Below are positions 54,180-64,000 of a stretch of DNA of 64,000 bases, piece by piece. The number at the start of each line of letters is the position of its first letter. Positions within the stretch are counted from its first letter, which is position 1. Source of the stretch: Bacteroides ovatus (lineage in GTDB: Bacteria > Bacteroidota > Bacteroidia > Bacteroidales > Bacteroidaceae); contig NZ_CP012938.1 of the NCBI RefSeq assembly GCF_001314995.1, positions 2,108,001 through 2,172,000 on the forward strand, in the 5' to 3' direction. Made by a program: the position numbers and the translations under genes. Below the pieces are notes generated by a model. It saw nothing but the letters and a program-made list of their open reading frames with translations, ran no database searches and was not told the origin of the DNA.

Positions 54180-55017
54180 ATTTTAAAATAATTTCTTTCC
54201 CTCGAATTTGATAACTGATTCCACACGAACCAAAGACTTTTTCCAGTGTGGCGTTCAGGTCTTTCGTTAAGACCGTCCCGTTGTAGGTCAGCCCCTCGCA
54301 TTTCTCATGCCCGACGACTGTCACCTCAAATATATGCTCAATATCTGCCACTACATTTATCAGCGGGTCATCTTCATATCCCAACACTTCGGGGAACTCT
54401 GATTCTTCCGCCTTTTTTTCTACTGGCACAATCTTGGTTTCATCGCAACGCACACTTTCACCGGCAAGCAATGTACGCTTACCTACGGCAGTCTCAACTT
54501 TCACACTTCCTTCCTCACAGTTGACGGTCATCTTCTTTCCTTGCTGATCGATGAGGAATTTCGTTCCCAGTACGGTTACGTCGCCGGCTTCTGTACGGAC
54601 CGTGAATGTCTTGCCTTTGGTTACGTTAAAAGAGGCTTTACCCAATAGTTGCAATTTGCGCTCCCAAAGCCATGTGATATGATTGTAAGTCAGGCGGGAA
54701 TTTTCCATCACCTGCACAGTACTGCCATCCGGCAATTCATAGTTCATAGCAGTGTTATCAGTCACCACCTTTTCTTCTGCCAGGAAGTAACCGCCTATCC
54801 CCAAAAGAAGGACAACTGCCGCTGCCACTCCCCATGAGAAAGAGAAACTTCTCCCCGCACCTTGCTTTCTTCTCCGGCTTAAGGCGATCTTATGGCTCTC
54901 CTCACGTTGCAACTTCAGCTTATCACCTATTTCTTTTTTACGAGAAAAGATTTCGCCAACCAGAGGAAGTTTTCCTTCTTCTAAGTATTTATCTAAAGAT
55001 TCTGTCCACTTTTCCAT
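54178..55017 (-). CDS. FecR-family anti-sigma factor
   Basis: 279 aa. An N-terminal cytoplasmic part is followed by one membrane helix (about 60-79, VAAAVVLLLGIGGYFLA), a FecR domain (YELPDGSTVQVMENSRLTY) and a DUF4974-like C-terminal domain (INVVADIEHIFEV to the end). It should hold the adjacent ECF sigma factor until an outer-membrane signal arrives. No STN-domain SusC gene is adjacent, so its input is unknown. Confidence 0.92.
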   Translation of the reverse strand: MEKWTESLDKYLEEGKLPLVGEIFSRKKEIGDKLKLQREESHKIALSRRRKQGAGRSFSFSWGVAAAVVLLLGIGGYFLAEEKVVTDNTAMNYELPDGSTVQVMENSRLTYNHITWLWERKLQLLGKASFNVTKGKTFTVRTEAGDVTVLGTKFLIDQQGKKMTVNCEEGSVKVETAVGKRTLLAGESVRCDETKIVPVEKKAEESEFPEVLGYEDDPLINVVADIEHIFEVTVVGHEKCEGLTYNGTVLTKDLNATLEKVFGSCGISYQIRGKEIILK

Positions 55018-55027
55018 ATCTCACACC

Positions 55028-55618
55028 TCAATTAAAAATCCACAAATTAGCTGCTACCAACAACAAGAAAGATTTGCTCATACGCTCCCGCAAACTGGAG
55101 ATAGCCATATGAGTAGTATTGTAAACCGTACGTGAAGTGAGTCCCATCACCTGGGCTATTTCTTCCGGACTCATCTTCTTATAATACTTAAGATACAATA
55201 CCTCCCGCTGTTGCTTTGTCAAATTGTTCAGCTCTTTCTGCAAAACTTCCAGCTGTTCTTTTTCCAACTCTGAATGGATAATAGCAGTTTCAATATCGAT
55301 CTCCAGATCAAACTGATATTCGTTTGTGCCTACTTCATCCAGTGATTTGAATGATCCACTATTCTCTTTTTTCAGTTCGTTCACTATCATGTGTCTCAAC
55401 GAAACACACAAGTAAGCGGGTATGGATTGAGGTGCCGCGCAAGTTTCTCTTTTCTCAAAGATGTAAACAAACAACGACTGTATCGCCTCGGTCACCAGCG
55501 TATCATCACCGGCTATCTTCATGCCATATCCATACAGTAAATCTGCATATTGCTCATAAAGCTGCCGGAATGCCTCTTCATCCCCTTGCTGAATTTTATC
55601 CCAGGATAGTGTCTTCAT
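55028..55618 (-). CDS. ECF RNA polymerase sigma factor
   Basis: 196 aa. Region 2 is FRQLYEQYADLLYGYGMKIAGDD to FVYIFEKRE. Region 4 is LTKQQREVLYLKYYKKMSPEEIAQVMGLTSRTVYN, with a clear HTH. It lies 10 bp before the FecR gene on the same strand, the standard pair order. Its targets cannot be named from this window. Confidence 0.93.
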   Translation of the reverse strand: MKTLSWDKIQQGDEEAFRQLYEQYADLLYGYGMKIAGDDTLVTEAIQSLFVYIFEKRETCAAPQSIPAYLCVSLRHMIVNELKKENSGSFKSLDEVGTNEYQFDLEIDIETAIIHSELEKEQLEVLQKELNNLTKQQREVLYLKYYKKMSPEEIAQVMGLTSRTVYNTTHMAISSLRERMSKSFLLLVAANLWIFN

Positions 55619-55695
55619 TTCTATTCACTCATTTATATGAGATATGTTTTTCCTTTTTTTACCTGATTTTTTAGTTAAAATCAACGGAATATGTT

Positions 55696-57270
55696 TTAAA
55701 ACTCACTTGTAAAGTGGAATTTGATGTGTTTAAAGTCCATCTGCGCCATCTGAAGTACATAACCGGAGTCTGCCAGGAACACATCGCGCCCTTCTCTATC
55801 CTTTGCCATATACTGGTATTTACGTTTCTTGAAGGCTTCCAGTTCTGTGGGATCATCGCTTTCTACCCAACAGGCTTTATAAAGACTTACCGGTTCCCAG
55901 CGACAGGACGCATTGTATTCATTCAACAAACGGTACTGAATGACCTCAAACTGCAACTGTCCCACCGTACCGATAATCTTACGGCCATTGAACTGATTGA
56001 CAAACAACTGTGCCACACCTTCATCCATCAACTGATCGATACCTTTCGCCAACTGTTTCTGCTTCATCGGATCGGCATTTTCAATATACTTGAACATCTC
56101 CGGCGAGAAGCTCGGCAATCCGCGGAAATGAAGCATTTCACCTTCTGTCAGCGTATCGCCAATCTTAAAGGTACCATTATCCGGCAGACCGATAATATCT
56201 CCTGCATAGGCTTCGTCAATCGTTGTTTTACGCTGTGCCATAAATTGGGTGGGCGATGAAAAACGCATGGTCTTTCCATGACGAACGTGCACATAGGGAG
56301 CATTGCGGACAAACTTGCCGGAGCAAATCTTACAGAATGCCACACAAGAACGGTGATTGGGATCAATATTGGCTGTGATCTTAAAGATGAATCCGGTGAA
56401 TTTCGGTTCGTCGGGATTCACTTCACGCTCTTCTGCCTGTACGGGACGAGGACTGGGAGCTATCTCCACGAAACAGTTCAGCAGCTCTTGCACACCGAAG
56501 TTGTTCAACGCTGATCCGAAGAATACAGGTGCACAGTCTCCTGCGAGATAGGATTCCGAATCAAATTCGGGATAAACACCTTCGATCAGTTCCAGATCAC
56601 CACGCAGCTTGTCTGCCAATGGCTTGCCAATCTGCTGATCCAGTTCTTCCGTATGAATATCGACTGCCACTTTTTCCGTTACCATCTGTTTGGATGGCTG
56701 GTACAAGTCCAGTTTCTGTTCGTAGATGTTGTATACTCCTTTGAAACGTGCTCCCTGCTCTATCGGCCAGGACAAGGGACGAACCTGAATCATCAGTTCT
56801 TCTTCGAGTTCATCGAGCAAGTCGAACGGATCTTTTCCTTCACGGTCCATTTTGTTGACGAAGATTATTACCGGAGTCTTTCTCATGCGGCATACCTCCA
56901 TCAGTTTACGCGTCTGCGTTTCCACCCCCTTCGCACCGTCTACAACGATGATAACACTGTCTACAGCAGTCAGTGTGCGGTATGTATCTTCAGCAAAGTC
57001 CTGGTGACCCGGAGTATCGAGAATGTTGATTTTATAATCCCGATAGTCGAACTCCATCACGGAAGTCGTTACCGAAATACCACGTTGTTTCTCGATTTCC
57101 ATCCAGTCGGACGTAGCCGTCTTTTTTATCTTATTACTCTTTACAGCACCTGCTACCTGTATCTGACCACCGAAAAGCAATAGCTTTTCCGTCAATGATG
57201 TCTTACCGGCATCCGGATGCGCAATAATGGCGAACGTTCGCCGTCTCAAAATTTCTGTATTATCTGCCAT
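55696..57270 (-). CDS. prfC: Peptide chain release factor 3
   Basis: 524 aa GTPase. G1 AHPDAGKT, G3 DTPGHQDF and G4 NKMDRE are intact. The length and the C-terminal domain ([21 protein letters not shown]) separate it from EF-G. It recycles RF1/RF2 from the ribosome after termination. Confidence 0.97.
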   Translation of the reverse strand: MADNTEILRRRTFAIIAHPDAGKTSLTEKLLLFGGQIQVAGAVKSNKIKKTATSDWMEIEKQRGISVTTSVMEFDYRDYKINILDTPGHQDFAEDTYRTLTAVDSVIIVVDGAKGVETQTRKLMEVCRMRKTPVIIFVNKMDREGKDPFDLLDELEEELMIQVRPLSWPIEQGARFKGVYNIYEQKLDLYQPSKQMVTEKVAVDIHTEELDQQIGKPLADKLRGDLELIEGVYPEFDSESYLAGDCAPVFFGSALNNFGVQELLNCFVEIAPSPRPVQAEEREVNPDEPKFTGFIFKITANIDPNHRSCVAFCKICSGKFVRNAPYVHVRHGKTMRFSSPTQFMAQRKTTIDEAYAGDIIGLPDNGTFKIGDTLTEGEMLHFRGLPSFSPEMFKYIENADPMKQKQLAKGIDQLMDEGVAQLFVNQFNGRKIIGTVGQLQFEVIQYRLLNEYNASCRWEPVSLYKACWVESDDPTELEAFKKRKYQYMAKDREGRDVFLADSGYVLQMAQMDFKHIKFHFTSEF

Positions 57271-57370
57271 AGTTATTAAATTGAGAATTGAAAATTGGAA
57301 ATTAAAAAATGATACTCAAAGTGGTTTCTTTTTTATTTCTCAACTCTCAATTTTTAATTTCCAATTTCTC
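57271..57370. repeat. AATTGAAAATTGGAAATT inverted repeat between prfC and rfbD
   Basis: A run of AATTGAGAATTGAAAATTGG is mirrored about 60 bp later by CAATTTTTAATTTCCAATTT, overlapping the last codons of rfbD. It resembles low-complexity Bacteroides intergenic palindromes and may act as a terminator. Confidence 0.5.
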
Positions 57371-58207
57371 CAGGCATCGTTGGAGACTTTCCTCCCAATG
57401 GGGGATTTCGATGCCAAATGTTGTTTTTATTTTTGTTTTATCAAGTACAGAGTATGCCGGACGGTTGGCCTTTGCAGGATATTCGGCTGTATGCAGAGGT
57501 TTCACTTTGCAGGAGGTTATTCCTGCCAAGCGATGAATAGCCACTGTGAAATCATACCAGGAACAAACGCCTTCATTGCTGAAATGGTAGATGCCGCGGA
57601 CTATACCTTTATTTATAATGGTATAGATGGCACGTGCCAGGTCATTAGCATAAGTCGGGGTTCCGATCTGGTCGAAAACAACTCCCAGACTGTCACGCTC
57701 TTTTCCAAGACGGATCATTGTCTTCACAAAATTATTGCCGAAAGTGGAATAAAGCCATGCAGTACGGATTACGACTGCTTTCTCGCAATAATTCATCACG
57801 TCATATTCTCCTTCCAGTTTGGTGGTGCCGTATACGGAGTCCGGACAAGGGTCGCAATCCTCCGTATACGGAGTGTGTGCAGTACCGTCAAAGACATAAT
57901 CGGTAGATACCTGTATCATGGCGGCTCCGTTGAATTGTGCCGCACTTGCCAATTGTTTCGGTGCTTCGCAATTCAATTGATAGGCTAGTTCCGAATTATC
58001 TTCCGCTTTATCTACGGCCGTATATGCGGCACAGTTCACGACAAGCTCAATCCGCTTCTCTGCGATATAAGCCCAAACGGCTTGCTTGTCACAGATGTTA
58101 AGCTCCTCTACATCCGTGAAATAATACGTATGTTGCGGGTTCTCTTTTGCAAGCACCTGCATCTCATTGCCAAGCTGACCGTTGGCACCCGTTACCAAAA
58201 TTCTCAT
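57347..58207 (-). CDS. rfbD: dTDP-4-dehydrorhamnose reductase
   Basis: 286 aa. NADPH-binding GANGQLGNEM starts the protein, and the SDR catalytic YGTTK lies in the middle (VYGTTKLEGEYDV). It makes dTDP-L-rhamnose for surface polysaccharide. rfbABC are not in this window. It is separated from the DUF4924 gene by no gap. Confidence 0.93.
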   Translation of the reverse strand: MRILVTGANGQLGNEMQVLAKENPQHTYYFTDVEELNICDKQAVWAYIAEKRIELVVNCAAYTAVDKAEDNSELAYQLNCEAPKQLASAAQFNGAAMIQVSTDYVFDGTAHTPYTEDCDPCPDSVYGTTKLEGEYDVMNYCEKAVVIRTAWLYSTFGNNFVKTMIRLGKERDSLGVVFDQIGTPTYANDLARAIYTIINKGIVRGIYHFSNEGVCSWYDFTVAIHRLAGITSCKVKPLHTAEYPAKANRPAYSVLDKTKIKTTFGIEIPHWEESLQRCLEKLEIKN

Positions 58208-58753
58208 TTATTCATCCAGTTTTAATTCACCTTTACGGTCTTTATCATAATAGTTTGCCAACATAGAAAGGAAACTAGTGATAGCTTCCACTGCCTTAGC
58301 AGTACCTTCACTGATAGGCTTTTTTTGAAGACGAAGCAGGAGCACTCCATACAACGCCTCAAAACAGGTCTCCAATTCGGGCTCGTCTTTCTTGCCGTTT
58401 TTATTCCGTAATTCTACTATAAACGGCAATGCCTTGAAATAGGCGGCACTGTAAAAAGGAAATTTAGGAGAAGAAGCCAATGCGTTATGCAATTCTGTCA
58501 GATTGATAATCACATTCTTATTAATCTGCAAATGACCTTTTTCCCGTACTCCTTCCTCACTCATCATCGTAATCAGGTTGGTATACCATTCTCTCATGGC
58601 AGGCTGCTGATCTGCCGGATAACGGGCAATTACATTTACCTCCATCTCTTCCGGTTCACAATGATTGGCGCGGATCAAGTCTTCCTCTTGCCACATATAT
58701 ATAAGGTACTCGGCAATATTCTTCTCTTTCAGTTGTTGTGCTATCTGATTCAT
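58208..58753 (-). CDS. DUF4924 family protein
   Basis: 181 aa, all helical and soluble (IAQQLKEKNIAEYLIYMWQEEDLIRAN at the N-terminus). I associate this with DUF4924, a Bacteroidetes family of unknown function that often precedes rfbD. It is directly abutted to rfbD, so it is likely co-transcribed. Confidence 0.75.
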   Translation of the reverse strand: MNQIAQQLKEKNIAEYLIYMWQEEDLIRANHCEPEEMEVNVIARYPADQQPAMREWYTNLITMMSEEGVREKGHLQINKNVIINLTELHNALASSPKFPFYSAAYFKALPFIVELRNKNGKKDEPELETCFEALYGVLLLRLQKKPISEGTAKAVEAITSFLSMLANYYDKDRKGELKLDE

Positions 58754-58763
58754 AAGTTATCTC

Positions 58764-59417
58764 TTAATAAAGTGATTCTCCCAACAAAGTAAAAATCAGT
58801 CCGGCAAGGGATACCAGCATTACAATACTTCCTACAACACGATTCAGTATCCAGATACCACGCAAGTTGAATTTAGTGCGCACTTTGTTCACAAAGTAAG
58901 TAATCCCCAACCACCAGGTCAATGCCCCTATAGCAATAGCAACATATCCTGTAATCTCTTCGAACACCAGAACCCCCGGCTGCACAAAGGCAAAACGGGC
59001 GAAAAGTCCGATAAACAGAAAGATTATCAAGGGATTGGAGAGAGTGACGAAAAATGCGGTAATAAAGTTATGGAAATAAGAACCTTTGCTGGAGGAAGCC
59101 GGACGAATGGACTGCACCGGGTTGCTACGAAAGGTATATATACCAAAAAGGAGTAGCATGATGCTCCCCAATAATTGCAGATAGAAAATATTCTTATTAA
59201 TATAATCGAACACAAAGCTCATCCCGTAGCCGGTGAGCAAAGCGTATGCTATATCGCTCAAAGAGGCTCCCAGACCTGTTACAAATCCATACCAACGCCC
59301 CTTATTCAAAGTCCTCTGGATGCATAATACGCCCACCGGACCGAGGGGTGCGGACACAACAACGCCAATAATAAAGCCTTTCACTAATATATCGAATATT
59401 GTCTCTATCTGAATCAT
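58764..59417 (-). CDS. LysE-family transporter
   Basis: 217 aa from MIQIETIFDILVKGF; a longer frame extends upstream without helix support. Six hydrophobic segments and the N-terminal GVVVSAPLGPVGVLCIQRTL motif are those of LysE/RhtB amino-acid exporters. The substrate is unknown. Likely first gene of the transporter-DUF4924-rfbD run. Confidence 0.85.
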   Translation of the reverse strand: MIQIETIFDILVKGFIIGVVVSAPLGPVGVLCIQRTLNKGRWYGFVTGLGASLSDIAYALLTGYGMSFVFDYINKNIFYLQLLGSIMLLLFGIYTFRSNPVQSIRPASSSKGSYFHNFITAFFVTLSNPLIIFLFIGLFARFAFVQPGVLVFEEITGYVAIAIGALTWWLGITYFVNKVRTKFNLRGIWILNRVVGSIVMLVSLAGLIFTLLGESLY

Positions 59418-59587
59418 GTCGCAAATATCGCACTTTTTTGTGATATGGGGATAGTATATTAACGTTTTTTCCACACAAGAATCACTATATATAGCGATAA
59501 TAAGTAAAACGTACATCGAAAATAAACATATTAAATAAGGTATAGGAATTTATTCTCTATTTTTTTCCTACCACCAACGAAATTGAT

Positions 59588-59595
59588 TATCTTTG
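59588..59595 (+). promoter_or_regulatory. Predicted -7 box of purL
   Basis: TATCTTTG, 80 bp before the purL start codon. The leader holds a short dyad around CCTGCAGG and four ATCGTAA repeats (starts 59637, 59645, 59652, 59660). Confidence 0.55.
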
Positions 59596-59675
59596 CGCCA
59601 CAGAAAAAGAGAAGAGTTTCTCCTGCAGGAACTTCAATCGTAAAATCGTAAATCGTAAAATCGTAAATATACAAC

Positions 59676-62600
59676 ATGATTCTTTTTTTCAGAACCCCTT
59701 CCAAGAGCGTGATTGCCGTAGAGAGCAACCATCAGCTCACCCCTGACGAAAGTAATAAACTCTGCTGGCTTTTTGGCGAAGCCGTGATGGAAAGTGAAGA
59801 AAACCTGAAAGGCTGTTTCGTTGGCCCACGCCGCGAAATGATCACTCCCTGGAGTACAAACGCAGTAGAAATCACCCAAAACATGGGGCTCGAAGACATA
59901 AGCCGCATCGAGGAGTACTTCCCTGTTAAGGACGAAAATGCCGATTACGACCCGATGCTCCAACGCATGTACAAAGGACTCGACCAAAACGTATTCACGA
60001 CAAACCGTCAGCCGGAACCAATCATCTACATTGAAGATCTCGAAGTGTACAACGAAAAAGAAGGTTTGGCTCTTTCCAAAGAAGAAATGGACTACCTGAA
60101 GAAAGTAGAAAAGGACCTCGGACGGAAGCTGACCGACTCTGAAGTATTCGGTTTCGCACAAATCAACTCCGAACACTGCCGCCACAAAATTTTCGGCGGA
60201 ACGTTTATCATCGACGGTGTAGAGCAGGAATCTTCCCTGTTCCAGATGATTAAAAAGACTACACAGGAAAATCCGAATAAAATAATCTCTGCTTATAAAG
60301 ATAACGTAGCCTTCGCTGAAGGTCCGGTTGTGGAACAATTTGCTCCGGCAGATCATTCAAAACCTGATTTCTTCCAAGTAAAGGACATCAAGAGTGTTAT
60401 CTCACTGAAAGCGGAAACTCATAACTTCCCTACTACTGTTGAGCCATTCAATGGTGCTTCTACCGGTACCGGCGGTGAAATCCGCGACCGTATGGGTGGT
60501 GGTAAAGGTTCATGGCCGATTGCAGGTACTGCAGTCTACATGACTTCTTATCCGCGCACCGATGAAGGACGTGAATGGGAAGAAATACTTCCGGTACGCA
60601 AATGGTTGTACCAGACTCCGGAACAGATTCTTATCAAAGCATCCAACGGTGCTTCCGACTTCGGTAACAAGTTCGGCCAGCCGCTGATCTGCGGTTCGGT
60701 ACTGACTTTCGAACATACAGAAAACAAAGAAGTTTATGGTTACGACAAAGTAATCATGCTTGCCGGCGGTGTGGGTTACGGCACACAACGTGACTGTCTG
60801 AAAGGCACACCGGAAGCAGGAAACAAAGTGGTGGTAATCGGTGGTGACAACTATCGTATCGGACTAGGTGGCGGTTCTGTATCTTCTGTAGATACCGGTC
60901 GTTACAGCAGTGGTATCGAGTTGAATGCCGTACAACGTGCTAATGCTGAAATGCAGAAACGTGCCAACAACGTAGTACGTGCTCTTTGTGAAGAAGAGGT
61001 GAATCCGGTGGTTTCTATCCACGATCACGGCTCTGCCGGACACGTAAACTGTCTGTCCGAACTAGTGGAAGAATGTGGTGGTTTAATCGATATGAGCAAA
61101 TTGCCTATCGGCGATAAGACTTTGTCGGCAAAAGAAATCATCGCCAACGAGAGCCAGGAACGTATGGGGCTATTGATTAAAGAAGAAGCCATCGAACATG
61201 TACGTAAGATTGCCGAACGCGAACGCGCTCCGATGTACGTAGTCGGTGAAACAACCGGCGATCATCGTTTCGCCTTCCAACAGGCTGACGGTGTACGTCC
61301 GTTTGATCTTGCTGTAGAGCAGATGTTCGGTTCTTCTCCCAAGACATATATGGTAGACAAAACCGTGGAACGTCATTACGAAATGCCGAAATACGAATTG
61401 TCTAAATTACATGAATATCTGACGAATGTATTGCAGCTTGAAGCTGTAGCCTGCAAAGACTGGTTGACGAATAAGGTAGACCGTTCAGTAACAGGTAAAG
61501 TGGCTCGTCAGCAATGCCAGGGTGAACTTCAGTTACCGTTGAGCGACTGCGGTGTCGTAGCACTCGACTACCGTGGCGAGAAAGGTATCGCTACCTCTAT
61601 CGGACATGCTCCGCAAGCAGCATTGGCTGATCCGGCTGCCGGCTCTATTCTTTCTGTATCCGAAGCGCTGACCAATCTTGTTTGGGCTCCAATGGCGGAA
61701 GGTATGGATAGCATTTCACTGTCTGCCAACTGGATGTGGCCTTGCCGCTCTCAAGAAGGTGAAGATGCCCGTCTTTACACAGCTGTAAAAGCTTTAAGCG
61801 ATTTCTGTTGCGCGCTGCAGATCAATGTTCCTACCGGAAAAGACTCTCTATCTATGACACAGAAGTATCCGAACGGCGAGAAAGTGATTTCTCCGGGAAC
61901 TGTGATTGTTTCTGCCGGTGGTGAAGTTTCCGACGTGAAGAAAGTGGTATCTCCGGTATTGGTTAACAATGAAAAGACTACGCTTTATCATATTGACTTC
62001 AGCTTCGATGAACTGAAACTGGGTGGTTCGGCTTTTGCACAATCTCTGGGTAAAGTTGGTGACGAAGTACCTTGCGTACAAGATGCCGAATATTTCCGTG
62101 ATGCTTTCCTTGCCGTACAGGAACTTGTCAACAAAGGATTGATTCTTGCAGGACACGATATCTCTGCCGGTGGTTTGATCACTACATTGCTCGAAATGTG
62201 CTTCTCTAATGTAGAAGGCGGTATGGAAATCAGCCTCGACAAGATGAAAGAACAGGATATCGTTAAGATTCTGTTTGCTGAAAATCCGGGTATCGTTATC
62301 CAGATCAGCGACAAGCATAAGGATGAAGTGAAGAAGATTCTGGAAGATGCAGGCGTAGGCTATATAAAGCTGGGTAAACCGACTGACGAACGCCACATTT
62401 TGGTATCTAAAGACGGTGCTACTTACCAGTTTGGTATCGATTATATGCGTGACGTATGGTATTCTTCTTCTTACCTGCTCGACCGCAAACAATCTATGAA
62501 CGGTTGCGCAAAAGCACGTTTTGAAAACTATAAGATGCAACCTGTTGAATTCGCTTTCATGCCGGAATTCAAAGGTAAGCTTTCTCAATACGGTATCACT

Positions 62601-63380
62601 CCGGATCGTCGTACCCCAAGCGGTATCCGTGCGGCTATCATCCGTGAGAAGGGTACAAACGGTGAGCGCGAAATGGCTTACTCACTCTATTTGGCAGGTT
62701 TCGACGTAAAAGACGTTACAATGACCGACCTCATCAGCGGACGCGAAACACTGGAAGACGTAAACATGATCGTTTACTGCGGTGGTTTCTCTAACTCCGA
62801 TGTACTGGGTTCTGCTAAAGGATGGGCAGGCGCATTCCTGTTCAACCCGAAAGCTAAAGAAGCATTGGATAAATTTTATGCACGCGAAGATACATTGTCA
62901 TTGGGTGTCTGCAACGGTTGCCAGCTGATGATGGAACTCAATCTTATCAACCCGGAACTGAAGAAGAAAGGAAAAATGCTACATAACAATTCACACAAAT
63001 TCGAATCACGCTTCCTTGGTCTTACTATCCCGACTAACCGCAGTGTGATGTTCGGCTCTTTAAGTGGAAGCAAACTGGGTATCTGGGTAGCTCACGGAGA
63101 AGGAAAATTCTCTTTGCCATATGACGAAGATAAATATAATGTAGTAGCGAAGTATAGCTATGATGAATATCCGGGCAATCCGAACGGTTCCGATTATTCT
63201 ATCGCAGCACTGGCCAGCGCAGACGGACGCCACTTGGCTATCATGCCTCACTTGGAACGTTCCATCTTCCCATGGCAGAACGGTTGCTATCCGGCCGACC
63301 GCAAGAACAGCGATCAGGTTACTCCATGGATAGAAGCGTTTGTCAATGCCCGCAAGTGGGTGGAAGCGAAAATGAAATAA
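59676..63380 (+). CDS. purL: Phosphoribosylformylglycinamidine synthase, large fused form
   Basis: 1234 aa, the single-chain type. The synthase part has GGEIRDRMGGGKGSWPIAGT-type and SVSSVDTGRYSSG motifs. The C-terminal glutaminase has nucleophile Cys1079 (LGVCNGCQLM) and MPHLERSIFPWQNG with the His/Glu partners. It makes FGAM from FGAR and glutamine in purine synthesis. Codon bias suggests high expression. Confidence 0.97.
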   Translation: MILFFRTPSKSVIAVESNHQLTPDESNKLCWLFGEAVMESEENLKGCFVGPRREMITPWSTNAVEITQNMGLEDISRIEEYFPVKDENADYDPMLQRMYKGLDQNVFTTNRQPEPIIYIEDLEVYNEKEGLALSKEEMDYLKKVEKDLGRKLTDSEVFGFAQINSEHCRHKIFGGTFIIDGVEQESSLFQMIKKTTQENPNKIISAYKDNVAFAEGPVVEQFAPADHSKPDFFQVKDIKSVISLKAETHNFPTTVEPFNGASTGTGGEIRDRMGGGKGSWPIAGTAVYMTSYPRTDEGREWEEILPVRKWLYQTPEQILIKASNGASDFGNKFGQPLICGSVLTFEHTENKEVYGYDKVIMLAGGVGYGTQRDCLKGTPEAGNKVVVIGGDNYRIGLGGGSVSSVDTGRYSSGIELNAVQRANAEMQKRANNVVRALCEEEVNPVVSIHDHGSAGHVNCLSELVEECGGLIDMSKLPIGDKTLSAKEIIANESQERMGLLIKEEAIEHVRKIAERERAPMYVVGETTGDHRFAFQQADGVRPFDLAVEQMFGSSPKTYMVDKTVERHYEMPKYELSKLHEYLTNVLQLEAVACKDWLTNKVDRSVTGKVARQQCQGELQLPLSDCGVVALDYRGEKGIATSIGHAPQAALADPAAGSILSVSEALTNLVWAPMAEGMDSISLSANWMWPCRSQEGEDARLYTAVKALSDFCCALQINVPTGKDSLSMTQKYPNGEKVISPGTVIVSAGGEVSDVKKVVSPVLVNNEKTTLYHIDFSFDELKLGGSAFAQSLGKVGDEVPCVQDAEYFRDAFLAVQELVNKGLILAGHDISAGGLITTLLEMCFSNVEGGMEISLDKMKEQDIVKILFAENPGIVIQISDKHKDEVKKILEDAGVGYIKLGKPTDERHILVSKDGATYQFGIDYMRDVWYSSSYLLDRKQSMNGCAKARFENYKMQPVEFAFMPEFKGKLSQYGITPDRRTPSGIRAAIIREKGTNGEREMAYSLYLAGFDVKDVTMTDLISGRETLEDVNMIVYCGGFSNSDVLGSAKGWAGAFLFNPKAKEALDKFYAREDTLSLGVCNGCQLMMELNLINPELKKKGKMLHNNSHKFESRFLGLTIPTNRSVMFGSLSGSKLGIWVAHGEGKFSLPYDEDKYNVVAKYSYDEYPGNPNGSDYSIAALASADGRHLAIMPHLERSIFPWQNGCYPADRKNSDQVTPWIEAFVNARKWVEAKMK

Positions 63381-63398
63381 ATCATTTCCATATTTTAC

Positions 63399-63437
63399 AG
63401 AGGCTGGTACTTTAAATAGTGCCAGCCTCTTATTTTA
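63399..63437 (+). terminator. Terminator of purL
   Basis: AGAGGCTGGTAC pairs with GTGCCAGCCTCT with one mismatch, followed by TATTTT. Confidence 0.8.
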
Positions 63438-63648
63438 CGGAACTTTCCATTCTACCGGAAGACTTCTGATAGATACCAAAATACCGAAAACAAACAGTAT
63501 ATACAAATAGTTATAAAATAGTCTATTTTCTTCATTTTTGGAGCGCTGTTATCTTTCATCAAAATTTTGTAATATCAAAAAATCTTCTTAATTTTGTCAA
63601 ACTTTCCCCCTCATAAAAGATTCAATAACCCTTAAAAGTCCTATTTGT

Positions 63649-64000
63649 ATGAAAAAATGGCTTTTTCTAATCTTATTGTTTCCTCTAATTTGTGTCGCGC
63701 AGACGTATCGATATCTCGGAGTGGAGGATGGGTTAAGTAACCGGCGGGTTTACTGCATTCAAAAAGATAAAACCGGATACATGTGGTTCCTCACGCACGA
63801 AGGTATTGATCGATACAATGGAAAAGAGTTTAAACGATATAAGTTAATGGATGGTGACGCAGAAGTGAACTCTCTGTTAAATCTAAACTGGCTTTATATT
63901 GATCAGGAAGGAGTCTTATGGGAAATCGGGAAAAAAGGAAAAGTATTCCGGTATGACCAGATTCACGACTGCTTCAGTCTTGTATATAAATTACCGATGG
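63649..64000 (+). CDS. Hybrid two-component sensor or propeller protein, N-terminal part
   Basis: The frame runs off the window end. A signal peptide (MKKWLFLILLLFPLICVAQ) is followed by propeller-repeat sequence: YLGVEDGLSNRRVYCIQKDKTGYMWFLTHEGIDRYNG. This is the N-terminal sensor of Bacteroides hybrid two-component systems (ligand-binding beta-propeller, then kinase, receiver and AraC domains outside the window). It usually controls a nearby polysaccharide locus. Confidence 0.88.
   Translation, partial: MKKWLFLILLFPLICVAQTYRYLGVEDGLSNRRVYCIQKDKTGYMWFLTHEGIDRYNGKEFKRYKLMDGDAEVNSLLNLNWLYIDQEGVLWEIGKKGKVFRYDQIHDCFSLVYKLPM

Overview
The window is chromosomal DNA of a Bacteroides species, probably a gut member near the thetaiotaomicron/ovatus group (inferred by eye; the species is not fixed). 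The signs are a SusC/SusD pair, FecR/ECF regulation, S46 peptidases, DUF-type lipoproteins and the start of a hybrid two-component sensor. Promoters repeatedly show the Bacteroides -7 box TAnnTTTG, mostly as TATCTTTG, and Shine-Dalgarno sites are weak. No rRNA, tRNA, intact insertion sequence or CRISPR array was seen.

Layout. 1-8765 (+): the end of a TonB-dependent receptor, a DUF4876 lipoprotein, a DUF6850 barrel, a metzincin-type protease, an S46 peptidase and a PepSY membrane protein, probably one surface uptake/proteolysis locus. 8839-10594: a small protein, an HTH protein with an RNA-polymerase-alpha-CTD-like tail, a predicted structured leader RNA and a 22-bp-phased palindrome array. 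10937-22206: a TonB-domain protein, pheS, an MFS exporter, nth, pgk, a substrate-binding lipoprotein with a porin, a DUF418 protein and a TPR protein. 22390-25190 (-): maf, kdsC, a DUF2520 protein, a membrane protein and a nitroreductase. 25313-32801: a small basic protein, carbonic anhydrase, SusD/SusC and a FemAB-like acyltransferase. 32977-37533: methylmalonyl-CoA epimerase plus a complete Na+-translocating methylmalonyl-CoA decarboxylase. 37718-41306: fba, rpmE2, an AAA/DUF4143 ATPase and an unknown protein. 41307-43565: a repeat island around a second HTH gene. 43566-49039: a tripartite RND efflux operon. 49147-49741: a RelE-type toxin-antitoxin pair. 49845-53202: a second Na+ pump, of oxaloacetate decarboxylase type. 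54178-63380: anti-sigma and ECF sigma, prfC, rfbD, DUF4924, LysE and purL, then the start of a hybrid sensor.

Physiology. The two biotin-dependent Na+ pumps and the epimerase fit the succinate/propionate pathway: methylmalonyl-CoA is decarboxylated to propionyl-CoA, and oxaloacetate to pyruvate, while Na+ is exported.

The most unusual signal is non-coding. Two arrays of eight to nine units, each a roughly 14-bp GAAAC-N4-GTTTC palindrome with an 8-bp variable spacer (period 22 bp), lie beside two genes that share an N-terminal HTH. Both genes also follow a predicted structured RNA with its own promoter and terminator. A third array with a different word but the same 22-bp period lies at 25496-25585. 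I propose this as a candidate undescribed regulatory or DNA-organising module.
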